In this document: one piece after another, positions 51,827 through 60,093 of the stretch
How the letters are laid out: each line of letters starts with the position of its first letter
Position numbering within the stretch: position 1 is the stretch's first letter
NCBI GenBank assembly: GCA_019638255.1
Contig: JAHBUD010000001.1
Location: 2,294,001-2,358,000, forward strand
Direction: 5' to 3'
DNA length: 64,000 bases
Origin: Cyclobacteriaceae bacterium
Lineage (GTDB): Bacteria; Bacteroidota; Bacteroidia; Cytophagales; Cyclobacteriaceae
Translations under genes and position numbers: made by a program
The notes under the pieces: model-generated
Told to the model about the DNA's origin: nothing
The model's database searches: none
Seen by the model: the letters and a program-made list of their open reading frames with translations, nothing else

Positions 51827-54352
51827 ATGCGATTGCTTTACCTGATCTTTTTGTCACCAGTGTTGGTGTTTGCCCAACCGGCTCAGCCCAATGCTGCTGA
51901 AATCAAGCTTGCGTTAAAGAAACTTAACTTTCTAGGTGCTGCACTGTATGTGGCTGCACATCCTGATGATGAAAATACCCGGGTTATAGCCTGGCTGGCC
52001 AATGAGCGGTTGGCATCAACTGCATACCTTTCTCTCACCCGTGGCGATGGCGGTCAAAACCTGATTGGTTCTGAAATCCGGGAACAGTTGGGCCTTATCC
52101 GCACACAAGAATTGCTGGCCGCCCGAAGGATTGACGGTGCTGAACAATTTTTTACGCGGGCTAATGATTTTGGCTATTCCAAATCAGCCGATGAAACCCT
52201 TCGGATCTGGAATAAAGATGAAATCCTTTCGGATGTAGTGTGGGTGTACCGAACGTTTCAACCCGATGTGGTACTAACCCGTTTTCCACCCGATGAGCGT
52301 GCAGGACACGGGCATCACACAGCATCGGCCATGTTGGCGCAGGAGGCTTTTGATGTTTCCGGAAACAGTAACCGGTATAAAAATCAACTCAGCGGTGCTC
52401 CGGTATGGCAACCGAAACGGGTGTATACCAATACCGGAAGATTTTTCAGTAACACCATCGATGAAAATACGCCTGGCGTGTTAACGCTGAATGTTGGCGG
52501 ATATAATTCTTTACTCGGAGCTTCGTATGCCGAGGTTTCCGCTGACAGTCGCAGTCAGCATAAGAGCCAGGGTTTCGGAGCATCGGGGAGAAGGGGAGAG
52601 GCGAATGAATTTTTCGAACTTACTAAAGGCGCCCCGGCAATCCGTGATATTTTTGAAGGCGTTAATACGACCTGGAGCCGTGTGAAAGGAGGCAACAACG
52701 TTCGGCCCTTGGTTGAACAAGCTATTCGCGAATATGATATAGAAAGACCCTACCGTTCTGTACCGATTTTATTGCAGATTCGTAAAGCCATCCTGAAGGT
52801 TGAGCCCGGTGTTTGGCGAGACCGGAAACTGGCTGAAACAGAACAATTGATTAAACACTGTTCCGGATTGTTTCTGGAAGCAGTTGCGTCATCCTATTAC
52901 GCTTCACCCGGACAAACCGTGAATCTTAATTTTGAAATCATAAACCGCTCTCCGGTAAACATTGCCGTGAAAGCTTTGCGTTCTTCAAACTTAATGCTTG
53001 ACACTACATTCCGTACAACACTTGTCGATAACGTTCCGCTAACGTTTAAAACACGAAAGCAAATCCACCCCGATAAATCGTTTTCAGATCCCTATTGGCT
53101 GCGCGAATCGCACCAGGATGGATTGTTTACAGTGCGCGATCAAAATTTAATTGGTAAACCTGAGAATGACCCTGCTGTGATGATCAATGCGGAAATTTTA
53201 GTTGATGGTGAAGTAATTAAGTTTTCTTTTCCGGTAGTTTATAAATGGACGGATCCTGTTAAGGGCGAGTTGTATCGTCCTTTTGAAGTTGTTCCACCCG
53301 TTTTCTTAAACATGATTGACCCGGTGTTAATTTTTTATGATGACAAACCACGTGCGGTAAGTGTGTTGGTCAAGTCCTCAACCGACCGCGTACAAGGCAA
53401 CCTGCAACTACAATTGCCTGAAGGATGGCGGTCAGAGCCTCCGCAAATTTCTGTTGCACTAAATAATGCGGGTGATGAAGCCTTGCACACCTTCACTGTT
53501 TTTCCGGCAGCCCAGGAAACAACGGCTTTCGTAAGAGCCTCTGTAGCAATAGGTGATAAATCATATGATCAGTCCCTTCAGATCATTCAGTATGATCATA
53601 TAGCACTACAAACCCTTTTGCCAAAAGCAGAAGCGAAACTGGTGCGCATGAATATTAATCGTGCCGGGAAAGCAATTGGGTACATAAAGGGTGCAGGCGA
53701 TGACATACCCGCTGCATTGCGCAATATGGGATATGAGGTAACTGAATTGAAGAATGGCGATATATCACTCACAAATTTGATGAACTATAATGCGGTAGTG
53801 TTGGGTATTCGTTCTGTTAACACCAACGATCGTTTGCGGTATGTTATGCCTTCGTTACTCGAGTATGTTCATCAGGGTGGTACCGTAGTGGTTCAATACA
53901 ACACCACCGTTGATCTTACTGCCTTTTCTCCTTATTCCATCAAGCTTTCACGCGACCGCGTAACAGATGAGAAGGCCGAAGTGAGGATGCTGATACCCGA
54001 TCATCCTTTGTTGAATGTTCCCAATAAAATTACTGCACCCGATTTTGACGGATGGGTGCAGGAGCGTGGTTTATATTTTCCTTCTTCGTGGGATGTTCAG
54101 TACGATGCGGTCTTGTCAATGAATGATCCGGGTGAACCTGCAAAAGATGGAAGCCTGTTGATTGCCCGTTATGGAAAGGGTTATTACATCTATACGGGGT
54201 TGTCGTTCTTTCGCCAATTGCCGGAAGGTGTTCCGGGTGCTTATAAATTATTTGCTAATCTTGTTTCACAAAGCAGTGCTGAGGTGGTGAAATCCGAACC
54301 CGTGCCTGAGCCGTTACTGCGTCAAAAGAAGACTAAGAAAGGAAAAATTTAA
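51827..54352 (+). CDS. PIG-L/LmbE family deacetylase with large C-terminal extension
   Basis: The 841-aa protein has a signal peptide (LYLIFLSPVLVFAQPAQP). A PIG-L domain follows (about 35-260) with zinc site YVAAHPDDENTRVIAW, SLTRGDGGQNLIGSEIREQL and the later His pair in ERAGHGHHTASAML. Between about 350 and 600 lie beta-sandwich domains. The end (about 610-815) resembles a glutamine-amidotransferase-like Rossmann fold with VVLGIRSVNTNDRLRY and a C-terminal GYYIYTGLSFFRQLP. PIG-L enzymes deacetylate N-acetylglucosamine derivatives. Envelope location is likely. It is followed by the symporter pair, suggesting coupled degradation and uptake. Confidence 0.85.
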   Translation: MRLLYLIFLSPVLVFAQPAQPNAAEIKLALKKLNFLGAALYVAAHPDDENTRVIAWLANERLASTAYLSLTRGDGGQNLIGSEIREQLGLIRTQELLAARRIDGAEQFFTRANDFGYSKSADETLRIWNKDEILSDVVWVYRTFQPDVVLTRFPPDERAGHGHHTASAMLAQEAFDVSGNSNRYKNQLSGAPVWQPKRVYTNTGRFFSNTIDENTPGVLTLNVGGYNSLLGASYAEVSADSRSQHKSQGFGASGRRGEANEFFELTKGAPAIRDIFEGVNTTWSRVKGGNNVRPLVEQAIREYDIERPYRSVPILLQIRKAILKVEPGVWRDRKLAETEQLIKHCSGLFLEAVASSYYASPGQTVNLNFEIINRSPVNIAVKALRSSNLMLDTTFRTTLVDNVPLTFKTRKQIHPDKSFSDPYWLRESHQDGLFTVRDQNLIGKPENDPAVMINAEILVDGEVIKFSFPVVYKWTDPVKGELYRPFEVVPPVFLNMIDPVLIFYDDKPRAVSVLVKSSTDRVQGNLQLQLPEGWRSEPPQISVALNNAGDEALHTFTVFPAAQETTAFVRASVAIGDKSYDQSLQIIQYDHIALQTLLPKAEAKLVRMNINRAGKAIGYIKGAGDDIPAALRNMGYEVTELKNGDISLTNLMNYNAVVLGIRSVNTNDRLRYVMPSLLEYVHQGGTVVVQYNTTVDLTAFSPYSIKLSRDRVTDEKAEVRMLIPDHPLLNVPNKITAPDFDGWVQERGLYFPSSWDVQYDAVLSMNDPGEPAKDGSLLIARYGKGYYIYTGLSFFRQLPEGVPGAYKLFANLVSQSSAEVVKSEPVPEPLLRQKKTKKGKI

Positions 54353-54356
54353 GCCT

Positions 54357-54485
54357 ATGCACGAAGATCATCCTGCAGATAAGCCCCCGGTATTCAATAG
54401 CTGGCGCTCCTGGTACGGTTTATTGCTTGGCGCACTGGCCATACAGATTGTTCTTTACCTCTGGCTAACCAATTATTTCTCATGA
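54357..54485 (+). CDS. Small one-helix membrane protein overlapping the symporter gene
   Basis: This 42-aa protein is too short for routine gene lists. Its N-terminal half is polar (MHEDHPADKPPVFNSWRSWY), followed by one membrane helix (GLLLGALAIQIVLYLWLTNY). The stop TGA shares bases with the ATG of the symporter (ATGA at 54482), and the start is 4 nt after the PIG-L stop. This tight packing, with a coherent transmembrane segment, strongly suggests a real gene. A role as an accessory subunit of the symporter is likely but unproven. Confidence 0.75.
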   Translation: MHEDHPADKPPVFNSWRSWYGLLLGALAIQIVLYLWLTNYFS

Positions 54486-56173
54486 GTCTACTCGATTGGC
54501 TTGTGCTTTTCGGAACAATTCTGACCATTGTCTCCTATGGTGTTTTGAAAACCAGGGGAAAGAAGACCATGGAAAGTTACCTCAAGGGTGACGGAACATT
54601 GAAGTGGTGGATGATCGGTATTTCCATTATGGCTACGCAAGCCAGTGCCATTACTTTTTTATCAACACCGGGGCAGGCTATTGAAGATGGCATGCGCTTT
54701 CTTCAGTTTTATTTTGGGTTACCGATTGCCATGGTTATTATTTCAGTAACCTTCGTACCCATTTACTATAATTTGAATGTACTTACCGCTTACGAATACC
54801 TTGAATCGCGCTTTGATCTTAAAACCCGTTTGCTAACGGCAAGCCTTTTTCTCGTACTTCGCGGATTATCGGCAGGCATCACCATTTTTGCCCCATCACT
54901 TGTATTGTCAACTATATTGGGGTGGTCCATCACGACAACTACGTTACTGATCGGAGCAATGGTAATCGTTTACAGTGTATCCGGTGGCTCGCGTGCAGTT
55001 AGTTTAACCCAGCGCATGCAGCTTTCGGTTGTTATGGGCGGTATGTTGCTGGCGGGGATATTAGCCTTTACCCTTTTGCCTGAAAAAATTTCATTTTCCG
55101 ATACACTCAACCTGGCGGGTGAGTTAGGAAAGTTCAACTTAGTTGATCTTGAGTTTAACCCGAATGAACGATATAACATCTGGTCGGGCTTAATTGCCGG
55201 AACGTTCCTGTTCCTTTCGTATTTCGGTACAGATCAATCGCAGGTTGGTCGTTACCTGGGCGGTCGGTCAATTGCAGAAAGTCGGTTAGGATTGATCTTT
55301 AACGGTCTTCTAAAAATCCCCATGCAGTTCATTATACTGTTTATTGGTGTGCTGGTTTTTGTATTCTACCTCTTTAATCAACCCCCTGTGTTTTACAACC
55401 AGGTATTGCGTGCAAAGGTGTTGGAAACAGAATATGGTGATAAGCTAAAGGCCTCTGAAAGTGAGTATGATCTTTTATATGCTGAAAAGCGTGAGGCTGT
55501 AGATCAACTTGTTGAATCCATTCAACGTGAAGATGATCATTCTATCATGACTTTGCGTGAACGTGTATTAGCGCTCAATGCTAAGGAGAAAGAACTTCGC
55601 GAGGGCGTGAAGGAAACTATAAAGGAGGCGATTCCGGCAGCCAAAACACAAGACAGGGATTATATATTTCTCAACTTTGTTCTCAATAATCTTCCCCACG
55701 GCATCATTGGATTATTGTTGGCGGTGATGTTTTTAGCAGCCATGTCATCCATGGCCGGTGAACTCAGCGCGCTTTCCTCTACAACGGCTTCCGATCTTTA
55801 CCGAAGGGCAATTAACAAGACAGCTTCACCAGAACATTATTTAAAAGCTTCTCGTGGCTTTACTGTACTATGGGCGGTGCTGGCAATGGTATTTGCCATG
55901 CTGGCAAGTTTTGCCGAGAACCTTATACAGTTTGTGAACATTGTGGGCTCTTTGTTTTATGGAACCATCCTCGGCATTTTTCTAACCGCATTTTATGTTC
56001 AGTATGTAAAAGGAAATGCTGTGTTTATTGCTGCCATTATTGCGGAGGCAGTTGTACTGTATTGTTACTTTTTTACAGACCTGGCTTTTCTGCTCTACAA
56101 TATAGTCGGGTGTGCTATTGTGGTACTGGGTGGAATTTTACTTCAGCCTCTCTTGCGTGGTTCTTCTAAATAG
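54482..56173 (+). CDS. Sodium:solute symporter family protein (SSS)
   Basis: This 563-aa protein has about 13 hydrophobic segments and SSS-type strings: MESYLKGDGTLKWWMIGISI, ATQASAITFLSTPGQAIEDG, GTDQSQVGRYLGGRSIAESR and AAMSSMAGELSALSSTTASD. These match the LeuT-fold core and the Na+ site regions of the family. A charged, probably cytoplasmic insert with coiled-coil character lies at about 310-390 (EYDLLYAEKREAVDQLVESI). The solute is unknown; the PIG-L neighbour hints at an amino sugar derivative. It overlaps the preceding small gene by 4 nt. Confidence 0.9.
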   Translation: MSLLDWLVLFGTILTIVSYGVLKTRGKKTMESYLKGDGTLKWWMIGISIMATQASAITFLSTPGQAIEDGMRFLQFYFGLPIAMVIISVTFVPIYYNLNVLTAYEYLESRFDLKTRLLTASLFLVLRGLSAGITIFAPSLVLSTILGWSITTTTLLIGAMVIVYSVSGGSRAVSLTQRMQLSVVMGGMLLAGILAFTLLPEKISFSDTLNLAGELGKFNLVDLEFNPNERYNIWSGLIAGTFLFLSYFGTDQSQVGRYLGGRSIAESRLGLIFNGLLKIPMQFIILFIGVLVFVFYLFNQPPVFYNQVLRAKVLETEYGDKLKASESEYDLLYAEKREAVDQLVESIQREDDHSIMTLRERVLALNAKEKELREGVKETIKEAIPAAKTQDRDYIFLNFVLNNLPHGIIGLLLAVMFLAAMSSMAGELSALSSTTASDLYRRAINKTASPEHYLKASRGFTVLWAVLAMVFAMLASFAENLIQFVNIVGSLFYGTILGIFLTAFYVQYVKGNAVFIAAIIAEAVVLYCYFFTDLAFLLYNIVGCAIVVLGGILLQPLLRGSSK

Positions 56174-56777
56174 AAGTTTCCAGATTTCGGTACAGGTTAT
56201 CGTAATTCAAAACATGCTCCGTATAGACATACGGTTCATATAGGTTTTGTTGATCAATTTTAAGTCGAATAACTTTGTTCTTTAACGTCCAGAACAATTC
56301 AACTTTGGTAAGTGATTTATTGACAGTTTTTTTGCCATTTTCCATCACCACTATTTCCTGTTCTGAAAGAATATCTTTTGATTGATCATCTAGGGCAATG
56401 ATTTTGAAGTTACCATATTCTTCTATTAACTGTGAAGAAATATCTTGCTCAAGGATAAACTTAGTTTTACAATGTTCGCCATCAAGGTAGTAAAGTATAG
56501 CTGTATTAACCGGGGTTCCAAAAATGGTGGCGTTGGCTTGTTGAATAACAAAGAATTCAGCACGATCTTCAAAAAATTTTCCAAACAAGTAATCGTCAAG
56601 CAGCGGCCGTACGGCCTGGTCGGCTTCATTAATGGCCAGCACATTTAAGTCGGCAGGTAATTGTTTTGTTTCCGGCAATTGGTAATCGTCAATATCATTT
56701 TCAGCGACTAGTGGTTTATCCATACGCTGGCAGGACATTGATATGATCAGTAAAGCGACAAAAAGGCTCTTGTGCAT
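56166..56777 (-). CDS. Unknown lipoprotein
   Basis: This 203-aa protein has a lipoprotein signal (SLFVALLIISMSCQR). The mature part is acidic and beta-rich with the strings DYLFGKFFEDRAEFFVIQQA, TAILYYLDGEHCKTKFILEQ and NKVIRLKIDQQNLYEPYVYT. I see no known motif. It overlaps the convergent symporter gene by 8 nt. It is probably an envelope protein; no operon partner is evident except the GMC gene 39 nt upstream on the same strand. Confidence 0.7.
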   Translation of the reverse strand: MHKSLFVALLIISMSCQRMDKPLVAENDIDDYQLPETKQLPADLNVLAINEADQAVRPLLDDYLFGKFFEDRAEFFVIQQANATIFGTPVNTAILYYLDGEHCKTKFILEQDISSQLIEEYGNFKIIALDDQSKDILSEQEIVVMENGKKTVNKSLTKVELFWTLKNKVIRLKIDQQNLYEPYVYTEHVLNYDNLYRNLETSI

Positions 56778-56816
56778 TCCTCAAAGATATATGCCATAAT
56801 AGATTAATCCTATACA

Positions 56817-58430
56817 CTAAAGATCTACCAACTGCTCGTCCAGTGTTTTGACTGTATTGTGCGGATTTGAGGGGATAAGATTCATGGCATATTCAGTGAG
56901 TGCCGTGATGGTCAAGGACGGATTAACGCCCAAATTGCAGGGAATTACGGAGCCATCAAGAATATGAAAATTGGGGTATCCATGAACCTCAAACTGCTCG
57001 TTTACTACACCTTCTTCGGCAGTTTTTCCCATGGGGCATCCACCCAAAATATGGGCTGTTGAGGCTAACCCAAACGTCACTTCAGTAAAGGCATTTTGTG
57101 GTACGCCTTTTACTTTGGCAGCATACTTGTATAGTATCTGCTGGCCGATCGGTATAAAGCTGGGTACCGTGTTCCCACTGGTATTTTTGAAAGCCAGTGA
57201 ATGACCAAATAAGCCGCGTTTAAGTTTCATCTGCATGGCATTGGGCAACGATTGCATAATGAGAAAGATAACTGAGTTACGGGCCGTATTGGTTTGAAGT
57301 ACCGAACGAAGAAAATCCCAAGGATGGAGGATACAATTGCCTATCATTTTCAAAGTACGAACTATAGGATGCCCGTTGCCGGCTGCCATTACCGCTAACC
57401 GTATCATGGCACCCGACTTATCCGGAAACTTGCAAAGTTCAATGTGGGTGTGTTCATCCGGATTAAATACTGAACTAATCGCCAAGCCATGATTTAATTT
57501 CCGGTCGGCTGCCACCACACCCGAAAGCATTTCGGAATTGGTGAGCAGGTTATCACCCAGTTTATCGGAAAGCAGTGGAAGTGTTTTGAAAATATATTTC
57601 TGCTTTAACAAAAGATCAAGCGTACCGAGCACACCACCACTTACTACAATGCCCCTACTGGTAAAGACCGATTTCTTTTTCTTCCAGAAACGGGTACTGG
57701 ATTGTGTGTGAACTTGATAGGTATGATCGGGTAATATTTCGATTTTTGTTGTTTCTTCTTCCGCCAGAACTTTTGCACCAAACATATTCTCAGCGAACCA
57801 CAGGTAATTTTTATCCAATGTATTTTTCGCATTGTACCGGCAACCTACCATACAGCCTGCACACTCTGTGCAACCTTTACGCAATGGGCCCAGGCTTTTG
57901 AAATACGGATCAACTTCTTTTTTTGAATCACCCAAATAAACACCCACATAATCCACTCGTCCGTAGGTTGATTCCCTGCCCATTTCTTTTGCTACGTCTT
58001 TTAAAACCAGGTCCTCAGCATTTTCCTTTTCATATTTTTCACTGCCCAGCATAAAAAGTGCTTTGCTGTAAAATGGAGCGAGTACGCTTTTCCAGTCCTT
58101 AACACCAGACCAGATCGGGTTTTTGAAAAATGTATCGGGTGGCATCATGTGCGTGTTGGCATACACAAGTGAACCACCGCCAACCCCCACACCGCTTAAA
58201 ATGAATACCTCTTTAAAAAAGCTGAGCCGTAAAAAACCAAACCATCGAAAGAACGGAAGCCATAGGTATTTCTTTAAATTCCAGTTCGACTTTGGAAAGT
58301 CATTAGCCTTCCAGCGTTTTCCCTTCTCGATCACCAAAACTTTATAACCTTTTTCCGCCAGGCGCATAGCCGAAACAGATCCGCCAAAGCCTGAACCAAT
58401 AACAATGTAGTCGAAATGAGAATCAGTCAT
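56817..58430 (-). CDS. GMC family FAD oxidoreductase (cholesterol oxidase-like)
   Basis: I take ATG 58430, giving 537 aa; the longer frame starts with TTG at 58445. The FAD loop DYIVIGSGFGGSVSAMRLAE is at the N-terminus, GVGVGGGSLVYANTHMMPPD and the C-terminal HILGGCPMG and DGSVIPCNLGVNPSLTITAL pieces fit the GMC fold. A Cys cluster, CTECAGCMVGCRYNAKNTLD (about 195-215), resembles that in cholesterol-oxidase and related proteins. Several other Cys near it suggest a metal or iron-sulfur site. The substrate (sterol or other alcohol) is unknown. No signal peptide was found. Confidence 0.85.
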   Translation of the reverse strand: MTDSHFDYIVIGSGFGGSVSAMRLAEKGYKVLVIEKGKRWKANDFPKSNWNLKKYLWLPFFRWFGFLRLSFFKEVFILSGVGVGGGSLVYANTHMMPPDTFFKNPIWSGVKDWKSVLAPFYSKALFMLGSEKYEKENAEDLVLKDVAKEMGRESTYGRVDYVGVYLGDSKKEVDPYFKSLGPLRKGCTECAGCMVGCRYNAKNTLDKNYLWFAENMFGAKVLAEEETTKIEILPDHTYQVHTQSSTRFWKKKKSVFTSRGIVVSGGVLGTLDLLLKQKYIFKTLPLLSDKLGDNLLTNSEMLSGVVAADRKLNHGLAISSVFNPDEHTHIELCKFPDKSGAMIRLAVMAAGNGHPIVRTLKMIGNCILHPWDFLRSVLQTNTARNSVIFLIMQSLPNAMQMKLKRGLFGHSLAFKNTSGNTVPSFIPIGQQILYKYAAKVKGVPQNAFTEVTFGLASTAHILGGCPMGKTAEEGVVNEQFEVHGYPNFHILDGSVIPCNLGVNPSLTITALTEYAMNLIPSNPHNTVKTLDEQLVDL

Positions 58431-58443
58431 ATTACAAGTAAAC

Positions 58444-58470
58444 AAAAAAGGCAGCCGGTTAGACTGCCTT
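58444..58470 (-). terminator. Rho-independent terminator of the DUF2911 gene
   Basis: AAGGCAG and CTGCCTT form a 7-bp stem with a 9-nt loop, and on the minus strand TTTTTT follows. It lies 22 nt after the DUF2911 stop. Confidence 0.8.
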
Positions 58471-58492
58471 CTTGAATATTTATTTGATCGCT

Positions 58493-59383
58493 TTACTTTT
58501 TCTTAGCCGGAGTCTTTGGCATCTCGGCATTGATTTTAGCAATCAGGTCTTCGTTAAGTTTAACATAACCAAAATCACTTGGGGCTGCTTTTGCTTTGTC
58601 CATCGAAAGTTGGGCAGTGGCCAACGCGCCTTTATAGTCGCCTAAAGCATGTTGAATTTTTGCTTTGGTGTGAATATTCCAGAAAGCATTCTGGTTTCCG
58701 TTGTCAATGCCCAGTGTGATCCACTCAAGAGCCTTTTTCAAATCCTTACCGGTTTCAAAGTAATAGTTAGCAGCTGCTACATAATTGCCGGGGTTTACTT
58801 TTGTTCCAGCCTCAATAGACTTCATTACTTTGCTTTCATAATCAACGGTAATTCCAAACTTTAAAGACGTGTTCTCCCATGCAATCTGTACGTTTGCTTT
58901 CGTGTTATCATCCGAAATGTCGGTTATATTTACTGTGAATGTTTCCACACGTTCACTAAGCTTTTCTGGTTTCACGGTAAACCGTGCAGCATCCTTCGAC
59001 TTGTCGTATGCGGCTGTATTTCCGCCCATGGCTACATCACTGTAAAGAATTACGGTCCACTCCGATGCACCTGGGATAGTAAGCAGCAAGTATTCTCCTT
59101 TTTTAAGATCGTTGCCGTGAACCTTAACATCATCCGAGAAACTGATTACCGTACCTTGGTTGGCACCTGTACGCCAGAGCTCTCCGTAAGGAACCAGAAA
59201 ATCGCTACCTGCTCCATAGATTTTTCTGCCCTTCGTCTTGGGACGAGCATACGTTACTTTTACATCGGTTAAGCCGACTACAGTACTTACTGTTGCTGCC
59301 GGACTTGCTGCAGGCGTTTGAATTTGTGCTTCTGCTGTAAGGCACAGCATAGCCGCCAGGAAAAGGGTTAAAATGGTCTTCAT
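58493..59383 (-). CDS. DUF2911 secreted protein with TPR-like C-terminus
   Basis: This 296-aa protein begins with a signal peptide (TILTLFLAAMLCLTAEAQ). DUF2911 covers about 30-185: VTYARPKTKGRKIYG, LVPYGELWRTGANQGTVISF and EWTVILYSDVAMGGN. The rest is helical (ANYYFETGKDLKKALEWITL, NIHTKAKIQHALGDYKGALA), like two TPR hairpins. Function unknown; periplasmic or outer-membrane association is likely. The gene is divergent from the 3-methyladenine glycosylase gene. Confidence 0.85.
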   Translation of the reverse strand: MKTILTLFLAAMLCLTAEAQIQTPAASPAATVSTVVGLTDVKVTYARPKTKGRKIYGAGSDFLVPYGELWRTGANQGTVISFSDDVKVHGNDLKKGEYLLLTIPGASEWTVILYSDVAMGGNTAAYDKSKDAARFTVKPEKLSERVETFTVNITDISDDNTKANVQIAWENTSLKFGITVDYESKVMKSIEAGTKVNPGNYVAAANYYFETGKDLKKALEWITLGIDNGNQNAFWNIHTKAKIQHALGDYKGALATAQLSMDKAKAAPSDFGYVKLNEDLIAKINAEMPKTPAKKK

Positions 59384-59465
59384 GGTATTTAGTTTGTTTA
59401 GTAAGTTTTATTTTTTTGAGGGCTGTAAAAATAGTCATTCTTTTGGCTAAAAAAAGGCAACTTCA

Positions 59466-60053
59466 ATGTTGATAGAACCTTCCTTTTATGTCCGGCAAAA
59501 TGTTGTGGCTATTGCCCGGTCGTTGATTGGAAAGCTGTTGGTTTCCAACATTGGCGGATCATTGACCAGTGGCATAATTGTTGAAACAGAGGCTTATTCA
59601 TGGAAAGAACGGGGTTGCCATGCCTATGGAGGAAGAAAAACGGCAAGAAACGAGGTTATGTTTGAAGAAGGCGGCAGAGCCTATGTATACTTGTGCTACG
59701 GCATGCATCATTTATTCAACATCGTTACGAACCAATCCGGAAGGGCAGAGGCGGTGTTGGTGCGTGCACTGGAACCTGTAAGGGGTATGGATGTAATGAA
59801 TGCCAGAAGAGGTAATGTCAGACATTATCAACTTACCTCCGGTCCGGGTAAGTTAACCCGTGCATTAGGCATTGATCGTTCTCATAATGGAAAATTACTC
59901 TGGAATGAGGAAGTTTGGCTTGAACACAGTGATAAGAAAGTTTCCGCCAGACAAATTGTATCGGGTAAGCGAATTGGTATTGACTATGCCGGAGCGGATG
60001 CTGACTTGCCCTGGCGATTTACACTCAAGGAAAATCCGTGGGTGAGCAAATAA
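59466..60053 (+). CDS. DNA-3-methyladenine glycosylase (MPG/AAG family)
   Basis: This 195-aa protein matches AAG/MPG: IVETEAYSWKERGCHAYGG with the catalytic Glu in VETEAY, YVYLCYGMHHLFNIVTN, AVLVRALEPVRGMD and SGPGKLTRALGID. The enzyme removes alkylated purines (3-methyladenine, hypoxanthine) by flipping the base. Length is normal for bacteria. The C-terminus GKRIGIDYAGADADLPWRFT is also typical. It precedes the OmpA-family gene by 40 nt. Confidence 0.93.
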   Translation: MLIEPSFYVRQNVVAIARSLIGKLLVSNIGGSLTSGIIVETEAYSWKERGCHAYGGRKTARNEVMFEEGGRAYVYLCYGMHHLFNIVTNQSGRAEAVLVRALEPVRGMDVMNARRGNVRHYQLTSGPGKLTRALGIDRSHNGKLLWNEEVWLEHSDKKVSARQIVSGKRIGIDYAGADADLPWRFTLKENPWVSK

Positions 60054-60093
60054 TCTTTTTATGTAAAGTGGTGCTATAAACCGACTGTTTTTG

